The notes below the pieces were generated by a model. It was not told the origin of the DNA. It was given only the letters and a program-made list of their open reading frames with translations, and did not search any database. A stretch of DNA of 54,269 nucleotides from Euryarchaeota archaeon UBA103 (GTDB lineage: Archaea; Thermoplasmatota; Poseidoniia; Poseidoniales; Thalassarchaeaceae), in contig DAYH01000027.1 in assembly GCA_002506825.1 (NCBI GenBank), positions 1 to 54,269 on the forward strand. Direction: 5' to 3'. The translations under genes were made by a program, and so were the position numbers. Shown one piece after another: positions 34,518-42,827 of this stretch. Numbering within the stretch: the first letter of the stretch is position 1; every line of letters starts with the position of its first letter.

Positions 34518-35258
34518 ATGATCGATATCCCCAATGACCAGATGATTTCACTTGCACTAGTGGCCGGTCTGCTAGTGATTAGTAAGGCTAGGGACATGCT
34601 CGATAATGGCGGCATCGTCGCCGCACTAACAGTCGGCCTCATTGTCTCATTGGCTGGTCACTGGACGTGGCTAGTGATCCTGATGTCGTTCCTAGCTCTT
34701 GGCTCAAGTGCGACTAAGTGGAAGTATGAGGAGAAGATGGTAATATCTCTAGCTGAGGCCAATGAGGGCCTAAGGGGGTGGAGGAATGTTATGGCAAATG
34801 GCACTGCACCGATGGCAGTCTCCCTTCTGCATTGGCAACTACCCGGAACTGGTTGGGACTATCTGGCTCTGTCTTCCTGTGTTGCAGTGGCCTGCTCCGA
34901 CACACTCGCTTCAGAAATAGGCTCACTGGACACTAGGACTAGGAGTATAATCAACCTTCAAGCAGTCCCGCAAGGAACCAATGGGGGGATGTCGCCAACA
35001 GGAACCTTAGCAGCCGTGGCCGGGGCGTTTTCAATAGCTCTTATTTCTGCACTTTTCGCTTCGCAGCAGGATTATGAAATATCACTTTTTTCCCTTGTGG
35101 TAATAGTATCTTCAATCGGCTGGATAGGATGTCAGATAGACTCTCTATTGGGAGCGCTTCTCGAGAACGATGGATATGTCGGAAAACATACAGTGAACCT
35201 TCTGGCAACCTCCTCTGGGGCGGTGCTAGCAGTACTATTCACCAATCAGTTCCTGTAG
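34518..35258 (+). CDS. DUF92 / TIGR00297 family membrane protein
   Basis: A 246-residue polytopic protein with the family hallmarks: a Lys-Trp-Lys-x-E-E segment after the third helix (SSATKWKYEEK), ACSDTLASEIGSLD, and VPQGTNGGMSPTGTLAA (family VPxGTNGGVSxxGT). The plant member VTE6 is a phytyl-phosphate kinase, so a polyprenyl-phosphate kinase role is plausible for an archaeon with isoprenoid lipids, but this is inference. ATG 34518 is used; an upstream ATG at 34482 would add 12 residues. Confidence 0.85.
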   Translation: MIDIPNDQMISLALVAGLLVISKARDMLDNGGIVAALTVGLIVSLAGHWTWLVILMSFLALGSSATKWKYEEKMVISLAEANEGLRGWRNVMANGTAPMAVSLLHWQLPGTGWDYLALSSCVAVACSDTLASEIGSLDTRTRSIINLQAVPQGTNGGMSPTGTLAAVAGAFSIALISALFASQQDYEISLFSLVVIVSSIGWIGCQIDSLLGALLENDGYVGKHTVNLLATSSGAVLAVLFTNQFL

Positions 35259-35305
35259 GAACTGTTGGCCGTGGGGTTTGAACGCCACACCCTGCACCGA
35301 GGGGC

Positions 35306-37648
35306 ATGTCAGATGGCGTGCCCCACTCTAGGGTGATGATCCCTCTGGCATTGTTCATGCTTTCCTTAATGATATGTTCTCCCCTGGCATCTAGTCAGTC
35401 CACATCTGGTCCAGAGGGCCCCGGAGAAAGCTGGACTCTCCCCTCCGAGCACAATCTTTTCCTAAAGGGAGAGCTTACAGACCCATTCCTAGATAGGAAT
35501 TGGTCGAAGCTAACCGGAGAGCCTCTGGGGCGGGCAGAGTTCACCAAGTCTAGCTCTGCCTTTTCACCAACTCTCATAGACATCCAATCTGCACCACTTT
35601 CCGAGTCATTGAGATTCCAAGGTAACGTAACGGTGAAACTTTACGCATCATTGGAGACTACTAATGATGCTTGTCGACTTTCTAACGTACTCCCCGGTTC
35701 GGCAGGTTCGGAGACTTCGTTCATTGTTTGGCTCAGTATGGGGTCAGACCCAGTTTTGTCTCAAGTATCCTCAAACTCGCTTGCTATGGAGGAATCTTTC
35801 GGAATGGCACATGAATTTACAGTTCAGGCGAATGACGTAAATGTCTCCTTATCATCTGGGGACATGATCTCATTGAGAGTGGATGTACAGCATGAGTGCA
35901 TCCAAGGAGGCGTTCTGTGGTGGGGCTCATATGACGCTGGTTCCAGAATAATCCTTGAAGGCGATATTCTAGATCCTTCACTGGAAGTGAAAATAGACAC
36001 TAACAGGATGGCCAGAGTGCAATTCACCCCACTATCTCCTTGGGGCGAGTCAGACTTTGACTGGCAGGTGATGGAGATAGTAGGGCCTATGGACTGGGAC
36101 GAGATGGTTCATGGAAACGGTGATGAAGAGCAGAGGCTAGACCACTTCGAGATACCTCATACTACTATGGTAGGAGAGGCGAATCGTTCCGTGCGGGCGT
36201 GGTCTGCAGATAAGCCACTCCCCCCTGGAAAATATATGGTTGATGGATGTTTTGTTCTCACGGATCAGGAGCCCAGTAGTACCTGCCACTCAATCGGAAT
36301 GTTGAGATTCGAGGTTTCTGAAGATCCCGATCCACTTCTGGGAAGCTCATGGGCCGTGTTAATCATCCCCCTTTCTGTGATATTGTGGATCTTCTTCTCT
36401 ATCCGTGAAGCCACGCTTCCTCTGATGGCCTACTTGGTGGTTCTGCTGCTAGCGATATCAGTACTTGGCCCTGCTTCACAACTACCTGATATAGATCCAG
36501 AGTCCGAAGGAGGAAGGGGTGCGGCACCATCATTCGTTTTGCTATCGCATAGCTCTGATCAGGTTTCGATATCACTCGAAGATCTAATGGATGGATCCGA
36601 TGCAGTGGTAGTAGGATTGTTCCAATCGGGTTCGCCTTATGCCGAGCATCAGAGAGGGGATTTCGAGTCAGCCAAAATAATACTAGATCAAGATGTTAAA
36701 TTCGTTCAGATTGCAACCGGGGGCGAACTATCCGCAGTCAATCTGGACGGCCATGCACTCTCCATCAATGAATCATGGCCATTACTTATGGACGAACCAG
36801 ACTCTAGTACCGGTTCGGCATTCCCAAGTGGCCCAACAGACGCAGTGATAGTTATTGATCCAGCTGGATTCATCGCATCCTGGGGCCCTGGGACAATGTC
36901 TCCAAACGAGATCAGCGACGCAGTCGAATCTGGACTCAAGGGTTCTGGAAACGGACCATATGCCTTATTCTCAATGATAATTTCCACCGCACTATTGCCA
37001 CTAATCATTCTCGGACTCCCTACGACGAATAGGAGGGAAGATGAACCTGGTAAGGGAATGAACCCCTTCGTAGGAGTAATTATGACTACTGCGGCGGCAG
37101 GGCTAGGATTTGCAATTTGGGCTGTTCCGATATCGGTAATGGCATCAATGGGGCTATCGTCATCATGGCTCCTCATCGAGATAGCCCTGTCTATGACACT
37201 GATTTATCATGGACTTTCAACCTTAGTAAAGGGCTCTATTATCGAGGTTGAGAAACTATCTCCTATCCTGTACTCAAAGCTACCATCCGCTTACAGAGAA
37301 TGGAGGGGTCAGAGTGATTTTACTATGGATGCATACCTAGGACTCTGGCTAGCATGGCTCTCATGGCTGAGAATGCCATACTTAGTCCCACAGGGAATTG
37401 GCTCTATTGCCAGATCAGGATTATTGGGGCCTATTACTTCAATCCTAGTCCTGTCAATATTCATAGTTTCAGCTGGAGTCGTCGTCTCGGTAGTACGAGC
37501 CACCGCCTCCTCGTTTGGAAAGACTTCATTCCTCTTAGGCCAGATGAGTAAGGGAATCAGGCCTAGGGCTTGGGGACTAGCTTCCTCTGTATTGGGCCTT
37601 TGGATGTTAACAAGCCTAGTAGTCCTAATGTTGCAAGTAGGTGTCTGA
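35306..37648 (+). CDS. Exported membrane protein with thioredoxin-like middle and six-helix C-terminus (DsbD-like architecture)
   Basis: A 780-residue protein in three parts. First, a signal peptide (residues about 8-30) and about 320 residues of beta-rich extracellular sequence. Second, two membrane segments (around 350-390) followed by a domain at about 405-545 that reads as a thioredoxin fold: VVVGLFQSGSPY, later VKFVQIAT, and DAVIVIDPAGFIASWGPG, like the strand that ends redoxin domains. The usual Cys-x-x-Cys is replaced by SPYAEHQ, so redox chemistry is unlikely. Third, six membrane helices (about 560-780) with spacing reminiscent of CcdA/DsbD. Fold assignment is inference. The start codon 35306 lies in a GGGGCA/TGCCCC hairpin; ATG 35336 is an alternative start. 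Confidence 0.6.
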   Translation: MSDGVPHSRVMIPLALFMLSLMICSPLASSQSTSGPEGPGESWTLPSEHNLFLKGELTDPFLDRNWSKLTGEPLGRAEFTKSSSAFSPTLIDIQSAPLSESLRFQGNVTVKLYASLETTNDACRLSNVLPGSAGSETSFIVWLSMGSDPVLSQVSSNSLAMEESFGMAHEFTVQANDVNVSLSSGDMISLRVDVQHECIQGGVLWWGSYDAGSRIILEGDILDPSLEVKIDTNRMARVQFTPLSPWGESDFDWQVMEIVGPMDWDEMVHGNGDEEQRLDHFEIPHTTMVGEANRSVRAWSADKPLPPGKYMVDGCFVLTDQEPSSTCHSIGMLRFEVSEDPDPLLGSSWAVLIIPLSVILWIFFSIREATLPLMAYLVVLLLAISVLGPASQLPDIDPESEGGRGAAPSFVLLSHSSDQVSISLEDLMDGSDAVVVGLFQSGSPYAEHQRGDFESAKIILDQDVKFVQIATGGELSAVNLDGHALSINESWPLLMDEPDSSTGSAFPSGPTDAVIVIDPAGFIASWGPGTMSPNEISDAVESGLKGSGNGPYALFSMIISTALLPLIILGLPTTNRREDEPGKGMNPFVGVIMTTAAAGLGFAIWAVPISVMASMGLSSSWLLIEIALSMTLIYHGLSTLVKGSIIEVEKLSPILYSKLPSAYREWRGQSDFTMDAYLGLWLAWLSWLRMPYLVPQGIGSIARSGLLGPITSILVLSIFIVSAGVVVSVVRATASSFGKTSFLLGQMSKGIRPRAWGLASSVLGLWMLTSLVVLMLQVGV

Positions 37649-37753
37649 GGGCTTTTCCTACTAATCCTGACCGAGAGCATCATAAGAGCGGGGCCCCACG
37701 GAAGGTTACTCCTACGGGGGTATAGTATAACCTGGTAGTACCGCGGGCTCCAG

Positions 37754-37866
37754 TTGCACGGGAATGACGACGAGTGGGTATCTGATGGATCTGATGACCA
37801 ACTGGAGCACCGACCCGTCGCAACCCGAGAGCGTGCGCTTGCCGGGTGCACGCTAAAGTGGGAGAC
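37754..37866 (+). other. tRNA-Trp intron
   Basis: 113 nt between G37 and A38 of tRNA-Trp. The first half carries box C/D elements (separate entry). The second half folds as a hairpin with stem GCGTGC (37831-37836) and GCACGC (37848-37853) and an 11-nt loop. It would be removed by the archaeal splicing endonuclease. Confidence 0.88.
37764..37813 (+). ncRNA. Box C/D guide RNA inside the tRNA-Trp intron, predicted to direct Cm34
   Basis: Elements in order: box C ATGACGA (37764-37770, one mismatch to RUGAUGA), D' CTGA (37782-37785), C' TGATGA (37792-37797) and D CCGA (37810-37813, one mismatch to CUGA). The guide before D contains CAACTGGAGC (37799-37808 region), fully complementary over 10 nt to GCTCCAGTTG spanning the anticodon loop and the exon-intron junction of the same transcript. 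The fifth base upstream of D (G 37805) pairs with C34, the known 2'-O-methylated wobble base of euryarchaeal tRNA-Trp. The guide before D' (GUGGGU) pairs with nucleotides 38-43, but its fifth base falls on C40, not on 39 as in Haloferax. Confidence 0.75.
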
Positions 37867-37982
37867 ACCCGCTGATCTGGGTTCAAATCCCAGTGCCCCC
37901 ACCACCAAACTCCTCAATCTTCGATTTGAGCCGAATCCAAGAGGCGCTTACTTGATGGGTGAAAGCCGTCCCGCCAAGTCAG

Positions 37983-40139
37983 ATGGGACGGCATTCTATC
38001 GCAGTTTTCTTGGTCATTATTCTGATGGTGCCTCTTGCTGGCAGTATCGCAGCTCCTGGGATGGATGAAGGGATAGTTACAAGCAGACTTAATGACTTCC
38101 AGAAAATTGAGGCCGGACATGTGGACAGTGCTCCACAACAAGCTCCAGTATGGTGGGACGTAGATGTTGATTGGTGGTCTCACACAGCTTTAGACAGAGA
38201 TAGAAATGGGATACATGACTCATTACAATCGGCAGAAGACAGGGTAAATATCGGTCTCTCGTACTCGAGATCAATTTTGCAAAGTGACATCGACCACCTT
38301 TCCTCTCTAGGTTATACCGTGAATGTTGAGCTACCTATCGTTAACGCTCTGCTACTGGGAGATGTCAATGCTTCTCAAATCTGGGATCTGATAGAAATAG
38401 AAGGGGTGATAATGGTGGAGAGATATGGCACTCTGGAATTCTACGGGGATATTCAAACGCCTTCAGTAAAAGCAAGAAACTCAACTGAGTATCCTGTGGG
38501 GGCTTGGGATTTGGGAGTGACTGGCAATGGCATGAATATTGCTATGGTAGATACAGGAGTAGACAATGAACATCCCGGCCTAAGTGGGAAATTCGTGGCT
38601 GGGTATGACGCTGTATGTTTCGTGCACTCTGATCCACAATGTATCTTGGCTGGTGGAAGACAAGATGACGGATCTTTCGATCCAGATGACGGCAATCAAC
38701 ACGGTACTGCTTGTATGGGGATGGCTAGCGCGAGCGGAATAGACGCCGATGGAGCCCAGACTGATTTCTACGGCTCTGCGCCAGATTCGATGCTTGTTGA
38801 CGTCAGGATAGGGACGGATGTAGGCGCTGGGCCATTTGAGAATTATGCATTAGAGCAGGAGTTCTATGAATCAGCTATGAACGGTCTACAATGGATAATA
38901 GATCATAGAGACGACGCGTGGCCGGGAGTAGCCGAGGAAAATCACGGCATAGACATCATCTCCCTTTCATGGGGAATTACTAGTCACGAAGACGGGGGCT
39001 CAGACGGTACGGACATGCACAGCAGGATTCTGGATGAGGCCATGGAGCTAGGAGTCGCGGTATCAAATGCCGCCGGAAATGACGGCGAAAATAATGATGG
39101 ACTTTCAGGAATGAGCGCATCGTCCCTCTCCATCACAGTCGCCTCTACTGACGATCAGAACACCGTAGATAGAGATGATGATACTATAGCCAGCTATTCC
39201 TCAAGAGGCCCAAGGAAGGACAACGGAGATCAAAATCCATTGAATGAGCTAATTCCAGAGATTAGTGCCCCTGGGACAAATATCGTTCAAGCAGAGGGTT
39301 GCGTCTCAAGTGGTGGATGCAATAATTTCGTGGGTGGGGACGCCTCTGACAATACGTATACTGGGAGGGGCAGTGGAACATCATATGCGGCCCCTGCCGT
39401 AACGGGAATAGTGGCACTCATCTGGGAGGCCAATGAGAATCTAACGCCCCTGCAGATAAAGGAGATTCTCAAGCACACATCTGAACGCCGCGGCGGCCCT
39501 AGTGAAATAGGAATAGACCCATATTGGAATCGCGAGTTTGGCTATGGGATGGTTGATGCATTGGCGGCCGTTGAACTGGCGATTTTCCTCAGAGAAAGCG
39601 GGCAGACCCAGTTAATTCAGGAAACGCTCCAAAATCATCTACTCAATGCCACACTACCAGCTGATAATGGTGGACTTCTGAATATAACTGGTCATGCATG
39701 GGGGCAGGAAGGTGCCATTGACAGGGTAGAGTTTAGAATTGACGAGGGCCAATGGTCAGAGGCAACATACTCCGTAACTCCTTCGGAAATCGGGGCACTA
39801 ACTCCCTTTGATTGGCACGTAATACTAGATACCAAGGGAATGCCAGCAGGCGAGCATACTGTGGAGGTTCACGCCGTCTCGGGACAATCGCACTCCCTCC
39901 CCGTGTTCTATGCATTCAATACAACCGGATCCCCATCCAATTCCCTGTCATTGTCTCCTGTAATGATAGGCGCCGTAGTCCTAGTTTCGTTAGGTTGGGC
40001 GTCATCCATAGCCATAACTCGCTCCATTTCCCCTTTGGCGGTCACTGGAATTGTGAAGAATTTACTGAGTAAAGCCAGTAATGAGACTAATCTCGACATA
40101 ATCGATGCCGAGATAATTGACCCTACGTCCGAGAAATAA
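37983..40139 (+). CDS. Secreted subtilisin-like serine protease (S8) with C-terminal membrane anchor
   Basis: A 718-residue exported protease. After a signal peptide (MGRHSIAVFLVIILMVPLAG) and a propeptide-like region, the catalytic triad is visible: Asp in AMVDTGVDNEHPG (near residue 189), His in NQHGTACMG (near 240) and Ser in GTSYAAPAV (near 465), with the oxyanion Asn in AAGND. A beta-rich domain follows, then a hydrophobic segment near residue 660 and a short basic, Ser-rich cytoplasmic tail. The mature protease would thus be tethered to the outside of the cell. ATG 37983 is used because the signal peptide starts there; a GTG eight codons upstream is possible. It begins 78 bp after tRNA-Trp. 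Confidence 0.93.
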   Translation: MGRHSIAVFLVIILMVPLAGSIAAPGMDEGIVTSRLNDFQKIEAGHVDSAPQQAPVWWDVDVDWWSHTALDRDRNGIHDSLQSAEDRVNIGLSYSRSILQSDIDHLSSLGYTVNVELPIVNALLLGDVNASQIWDLIEIEGVIMVERYGTLEFYGDIQTPSVKARNSTEYPVGAWDLGVTGNGMNIAMVDTGVDNEHPGLSGKFVAGYDAVCFVHSDPQCILAGGRQDDGSFDPDDGNQHGTACMGMASASGIDADGAQTDFYGSAPDSMLVDVRIGTDVGAGPFENYALEQEFYESAMNGLQWIIDHRDDAWPGVAEENHGIDIISLSWGITSHEDGGSDGTDMHSRILDEAMELGVAVSNAAGNDGENNDGLSGMSASSLSITVASTDDQNTVDRDDDTIASYSSRGPRKDNGDQNPLNELIPEISAPGTNIVQAEGCVSSGGCNNFVGGDASDNTYTGRGSGTSYAAPAVTGIVALIWEANENLTPLQIKEILKHTSERRGGPSEIGIDPYWNREFGYGMVDALAAVELAIFLRESGQTQLIQETLQNHLLNATLPADNGGLLNITGHAWGQEGAIDRVEFRIDEGQWSEATYSVTPSEIGALTPFDWHVILDTKGMPAGEHTVEVHAVSGQSHSLPVFYAFNTTGSPSNSLSLSPVMIGAVVLVSLGWASSIAITRSISPLAVTGIVKNLLSKASNETNLDIIDAEIIDPTSEK

Positions 40140-40190
40140 GGAGGGCATACTTCCGCCTTCTTCAAAACCTAGGCCACCCCTCAAGGGCAC

Positions 40191-41342
40191 ATGGTGCGCT
40201 TCTCCGACCGGGCGAACAGCATTCGGCCAACTGGGGTAAGGCGCATGTTTGACATGGCTGGAGACGACACTATCCAGTTCGGATTAGGGGAGCCAGACTT
40301 TCAGCCTCCCCAACTCGCTATAGAGGCCTTTGACAAGGCCATGAGAGATGGTAGGAACAAGTATACCACCACAGCAGGACATCCTGATCTGAGGGCAAAG
40401 ATAGCATCACTTTGGCATGATCTGGTGCCCGGACTCGATGAATCAAATATCTGTATTACAATGAGTGGGACAAACGGACTCTTGGACATATTTCTCGCAT
40501 TGGTTAATCCGGGGGACAATGTACTAATTCCCGAACCATATTTCCCCCTCTATCCTCCAGATGTGGAGATATGTGGCGGCTCTCCAAATCTTTATCCATG
40601 TAAATTCGAGAATGGTTTTGTCCCAACTATTGATGACTTGGAAAAGAGAGTTAATGACTCCACCGTGGCCATTCTCTACAACTTCCCCAGCAATCCAACT
40701 GGGGGCAACGTCAATCCCCAGCAAAGAGACGAGCTAGTTGCGTTTGCAGTTAGGCACGACCTGTGGATAATTACTGATGAGGTATATGACAGAATAGTTT
40801 ACGATGCACCCCACGTCTCTTTCATCGGAGCTGGCTATGACAAGGTGATTATGGTCCAATCATTCTCCAAGACTTTCGCAATGACTGGATGGAGGATAGG
40901 GTATCTTTTGTCACCAGACAAAGAAGCCATGTCACAATTGACGAAAATGCAGTATTATGTCACCGCTTGTAGCAATGATGCCATGCAACATGCTGTTCTG
41001 GAGGCCTTGGAGAAGGCTCCAGATTATCCTGAGTCAATGTGCAAGGAATTCAAGGAGAGAAGAGACCTGATTTGTGAGAGATTGAATGCAATTCCAGGAG
41101 TTTCTTGTAATGTTCCAACAGGGGCATTCTATGTCTTTCCCAAGGTTGACGTTCCTGGTATGTCGAGCGAAGAAATTGCTATGGCCTTACTTGAGGGAGG
41201 TGTTCTTTGCTCTCCCGGTACGGCCTTCGGATCAGCTGGAGAAGGCCATCTTAGATTCGCATACACCATCTCTAGGGAGGATATATCCAGAGGCATGGAC
41301 AGGGTAGAGAAAATTTTGACAGACTTACGTGGAGATATTTGA
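40191..41342 (+). CDS. Class I/II pyridoxal-phosphate aminotransferase
   Basis: A 383-residue fold-type I aminotransferase of the aspartate/aromatic group. It shows GLGEPDFQPP and YTTTAGHPDLR near the start, NFPSNPTGG with the substrate-contacting Asn, ITDEVYDRIVY with the PLP-binding Asp and Tyr, SFSKTFAMTGWRIGYL with the Schiff-base Lys near residue 227, and the C-terminal LRFAYTISREDI with the carboxylate-binding Arg. Length and motifs match archaeal aspartate aminotransferase-like enzymes (family I gamma). Amino-acid preference cannot be read directly. Confidence 0.93.
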   Translation: MVRFSDRANSIRPTGVRRMFDMAGDDTIQFGLGEPDFQPPQLAIEAFDKAMRDGRNKYTTTAGHPDLRAKIASLWHDLVPGLDESNICITMSGTNGLLDIFLALVNPGDNVLIPEPYFPLYPPDVEICGGSPNLYPCKFENGFVPTIDDLEKRVNDSTVAILYNFPSNPTGGNVNPQQRDELVAFAVRHDLWIITDEVYDRIVYDAPHVSFIGAGYDKVIMVQSFSKTFAMTGWRIGYLLSPDKEAMSQLTKMQYYVTACSNDAMQHAVLEALEKAPDYPESMCKEFKERRDLICERLNAIPGVSCNVPTGAFYVFPKVDVPGMSSEEIAMALLEGGVLCSPGTAFGSAGEGHLRFAYTISREDISRGMDRVEKILTDLRGDI

Positions 41343-41351
41343 GGCCTCAAC

Positions 41352-41588
41352 TTGATCTCATTAGCTTCTCTTTTGATTTCTGCCGGAGTATCTTGGTATA
41401 TTCCCACGCTTTTCTCTCCAAGAGGGGCTATGACTGAAATATCTCTATGTCTCTTAATTATGATTTTTGCCAGTTCCCAATTGTGGATTCTCGGGCCAAG
41501 TCCGATAATGTTCGGAATGGTCATCGGCTCGGGGTGGTTCCTTCTAAACCGGACCTCCGACCTAGTCTTCCCTATCGTCCCCGAATAA
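41352..41588 (+). CDS. Possible small membrane protein
   Basis: A 78-residue frame starting at a TTG 9 bp after the aminotransferase stop, with two hydrophobic stretches separated by a short loop. Its 3' end overlaps the convergent gene by 27 bp. No family recognised. The two-helix hydropathy and position behind the aminotransferase argue for a gene, the TTG start and lack of motifs against. Confidence 0.35.
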   Translation: MISLASLLISAGVSWYIPTLFSPRGAMTEISLCLLIMIFASSQLWILGPSPIMFGMVIGSGWFLLNRTSDLVFPIVPE

Positions 41589-42680
41589 TTCGAATGGTAA
41601 ATCTATCATTCCACCTTGGGCTATCTCTTCCAAGTCATCATCCCCTCCCCTAGAAGTGGAAAACATCTCCTCGTCTATTTGAGATGGAAAATTTTCTACA
41701 TCCTCCCCGACCTTAGGCGCTTCCAGTGAATCCATCTGTAGATTTTCCAAACGATCTTCGGGTTCGACCATCCAGTCTGGCACCCCATTAGAACCTCCAA
41801 GTACAGAAATCGACGTAAATGTAGCCAAGGGAAGAACTGAGATAGCTATCAGAAAATCTATGACGGCACTTTTTGGTATTTCTGCATCAGGGGAGATTAA
41901 GTTCAGGACCATAGCATCAATCTGCAAATCATTCCAATCCGCATAGTCCAGTTCTAGCCATCCCAATGAGGCCTCTAGAAGCATTCTGGCCGCATACCAG
42001 AATATGACAATCGGAAGGACCCAAGAAAAAATTGAGAACCTCCATATTACCGTTCTGAGCATAGAAGCAAATCCTACCAAATGATTGGAGATGACTGGTT
42101 GTATTTTCATCGCTAACCATAATGAAGCCAGATATCCAGCCATGCCAAGTTCGAAAGCAGTACCCGGCTTAATCATGGAGCTTGGAAACCCTTCGATTAT
42201 AGCTAGCGGAACGGCAATCAATAGGATCTGCAAAGGCACAGCTATCAATTGTAGGCCCCCATGCACAGCAATCAAATCATATCCGTCCCTACTTACTCTC
42301 TTGTCCACCAATCTCGCCATTTTCCCATATGGGCTAGAGCTGACCGAAAGCCTCGACCTATCGACCAGTTCAGGGTCGCCACTCCTAGTTCTGAGGCCTA
42401 GGAAAGAAGCCAAACCTCCTCTTCTTATTACAAAATAAGGTCTGAAGCCACCTAGGGCCATTGCTAGAAAGAGTGAGAAAAGGCCGTACAATACTCCTGA
42501 AACAACTATCCATTCGATAAGATTCGTCTTCACCGTGACTGAGAAACCTTCCCTGTCGATTTCGAAAAGGTACCTGGTGGAGAATCCGAAAATAGGTATT
42601 AGCGTGACTTGCAACAGAACTAGAAGGGACAGAGTCAGCCTATTCTTTAGTGACTGATCCTCACTCATGAATTGACGCAT
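41562..42680 (-). CDS. Polytopic membrane protein of unknown function with acidic C-terminal tail
   Basis: A 372-residue protein with about six hydrophobic segments and a loop of about 50 basic residues after the second segment. The last 85 residues are soluble and strongly acidic (runs of Asp and Glu, no repeats). I recognise no family. Met 5 is an alternative start. It is divergent from the large surface-protein gene, with 147 bp between. Confidence 0.75.
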   Translation of the reverse strand: MRQFMSEDQSLKNRLTLSLLVLLQVTLIPIFGFSTRYLFEIDREGFSVTVKTNLIEWIVVSGVLYGLFSLFLAMALGGFRPYFVIRRGGLASFLGLRTRSGDPELVDRSRLSVSSSPYGKMARLVDKRVSRDGYDLIAVHGGLQLIAVPLQILLIAVPLAIIEGFPSSMIKPGTAFELGMAGYLASLWLAMKIQPVISNHLVGFASMLRTVIWRFSIFSWVLPIVIFWYAARMLLEASLGWLELDYADWNDLQIDAMVLNLISPDAEIPKSAVIDFLIAISVLPLATFTSISVLGGSNGVPDWMVEPEDRLENLQMDSLEAPKVGEDVENFPSQIDEEMFSTSRGGDDDLEEIAQGGMIDLPFELFGDDRED

Positions 42681-42827
42681 GCGTAAACTAACATAAGCTC
42701 TTCACTAAGTAAGCCGCTAATCTACCGACTTATTCTACGTTATCAAGAGACCCAACTCAGTTTATTCTCAAGTTGAACGCAATGTCCCAACCTTCATACA
42801 TGTAGCTAAGCCCCCAATTATGTTAGT

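Larger units (their letters stand above)
37716..37904 (+). tRNA. tRNA-Trp (anticodon CCA) with a 113-nt intron
   Basis: Exon 1 (37716-37753) has acceptor GGGGGTA, D arm GTAT/GTAC, anticodon stem GCGGG and loop C-U-CCA-G. Exon 2 (37867-37904) supplies A38, stem CCCGC, T arm CTGGG TTCAAAT CCCAG, acceptor TGCCCCC, discriminator A and encoded CCA. The intron sits at the canonical 37/38 site. A bulge-helix-bulge can be drawn: central helix CTCC (37748-37751) with GGAG (37861-37864), flanked by 3-nt bulges AGT and ACA whose middle-to-edge positions match the exon borders; the outer helix on the intron side is weak. Confidence 0.93.

Noticed and set aside
35262..35300. A T-arm-like sequence (GTTCAAAC flanked by GTGG and CCAC, minus strand) suggesting a tRNA
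   Set aside because: No matching acceptor, D or anticodon arm can be drawn around it on either strand.
37309..37917. 202-codon minus-strand frame over the end of the membrane protein and tRNA-Trp
   Set aside because: It reads through the tRNA gene and opposes a clear membrane-protein frame.
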